Assembly (NCBI GenBank): GCA_947440875.1
Contig: CANETG010000004.1
Coordinates: 1-29,894, forward strand
From: Bacteriovoracaceae bacterium
Lineage (GTDB): Bacteria; Bdellovibrionota; Bacteriovoracia; Bacteriovoracales; Bacteriovoracaceae
Length of the DNA: 29,894 bases
Direction: 5' to 3'
A program made the position numbers and the translations under genes. Below are positions 29,721 through 29,894 of this stretch, piece by piece. The notes beneath the pieces are model-generated. The model was not told where the DNA came from. It did not search any database and was given only the letters and a program-made list of their open reading frames with translations. Within the stretch, counting starts at the first letter, position 1. The number at the start of each line of letters is the position of its first letter.

Positions 29721-29894
29721 ATGAAAAAATACCTCGGCGTTTCTCTGAAGCTTTGCTTGGCGATCATTTTTATTTCTCTTTTTCCGGTCAGGGCCAGTCA
29801 GCCAGTCAACGATAAAGACATAGAAAGCTTAATCAGTGATCAAAAGTACGCTGAGGCATTGAAACGAGTTCAAGAAAAAATTCTCGACTCTCAA
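29721..29894 (+). CDS. Exported protein, N-terminal fragment, possibly TPR-containing
   Basis: Fifty-eight codons are visible before the window ends without a stop. The product starts with a signal peptide: positively charged MKKYLG, a hydrophobic stretch LKLCLAIIFISLFP, and a likely cleavage after VRA (residue 25). The mature part (SQPVNDKDIESLISDQKYAEALKRVQEKI) is helical, and QKYAEALKRV resembles the first helix pair of a tetratricopeptide repeat. This would make it a periplasmic scaffold or binding protein, but only a fragment is seen. It has no Shine-Dalgarno and sits right behind a -10-like box, suggesting a separate, leaderless transcript and not co-translation with the DUF155 gene 46 bp upstream. 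Confidence 0.72.
   Translation, partial: MKKYLGVSLKLCLAIIFISLFPVRASQPVNDKDIESLISDQKYAEALKRVQEKILDSQ

Noticed and set aside
1..29894. Mobile elements, CRISPR arrays, tRNA or rRNA genes
   Set aside because: I saw no transposase, integrase, direct-repeat array, cloverleaf or rRNA sequence on either strand.

Overview
The window is bacterial chromosome with roughly 30 densely packed genes and very short intergenic gaps. It contains no mobile element, CRISPR array, tRNA or rRNA that I can see. Mid-range base composition, a short flagellin, a Gram-negative surface-glycan and outer-membrane gene set, and a trmB-dnaG-rpoD cluster suggest a Gram-negative deltaproteobacterium-like organism. My best guess is the Bdellovibrionota, around Bacteriovorax or Peredibacter. 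This is an inference from protein character and not from a database match.

Layout. Positions 1-1960 (minus) hold folA, a family 4 glycosyltransferase and the start of an SRAP-type DNA-protein-crosslink protein. Positions 2002-3686 (plus) hold galE overlapping queC. An unknown acidic protein (3683-4165, minus) follows. Next come divergent glycosyltransferases of families 2 and 9 (4347-6193) with a small exported DUF2141 protein, probably for LPS core or other surface sugars. Positions 6600-13611 (minus) are one tight transcription unit: a SWIM/SNF2 helicase, a nitroreductase, a PQQ-type sugar dehydrogenase, selD and mnmH; the last two make 2-selenouridine in tRNA. A ceramidase-like membrane protein (13700-14359, plus) stands alone. 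Positions 14520-18866 (minus) are the information-processing operon trmB-dnaG-rpoD, closed by a strong terminator. Flagellin (18960-19793, minus) has its own terminator and a long structured leader. A sugar aminotransferase (20127-21239, plus) is followed by two small convergent genes (21242-21654, minus). Positions 21779-24326 (minus) are a NUDIX hydrolase and two predicted outer-membrane proteins in an ATGA-overlap operon. Positions 24460-29894 (plus) hold an M50 site-2 protease, scpA, scpB, an RluB-like pseudouridine synthase, an RMD1/DUF155 protein and the start of an exported protein.

Most interesting points. (1) Flagellin and the unknown 77-aa/58-aa gene pair share a FliA-like promoter, TCAA-N16-CCGAAA. 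This places two unknown small proteins in the late flagellar regulon. The second transcript also carries a hairpin presenting AGGAU in its loop, like a CsrA site. (2) The flagellin leader has three consecutive hairpins and a six-codon minicistron with an ideal Shine-Dalgarno. (3) A GC-rich element able to form a pseudoknot fills the gap between scpB and the pseudouridine synthase gene. (4) Several genes have a -10 box 5-8 nt before the start codon and no Shine-Dalgarno, which suggests leaderless transcripts. (5) MnmH has an arginine in place of the Walker A glycine.
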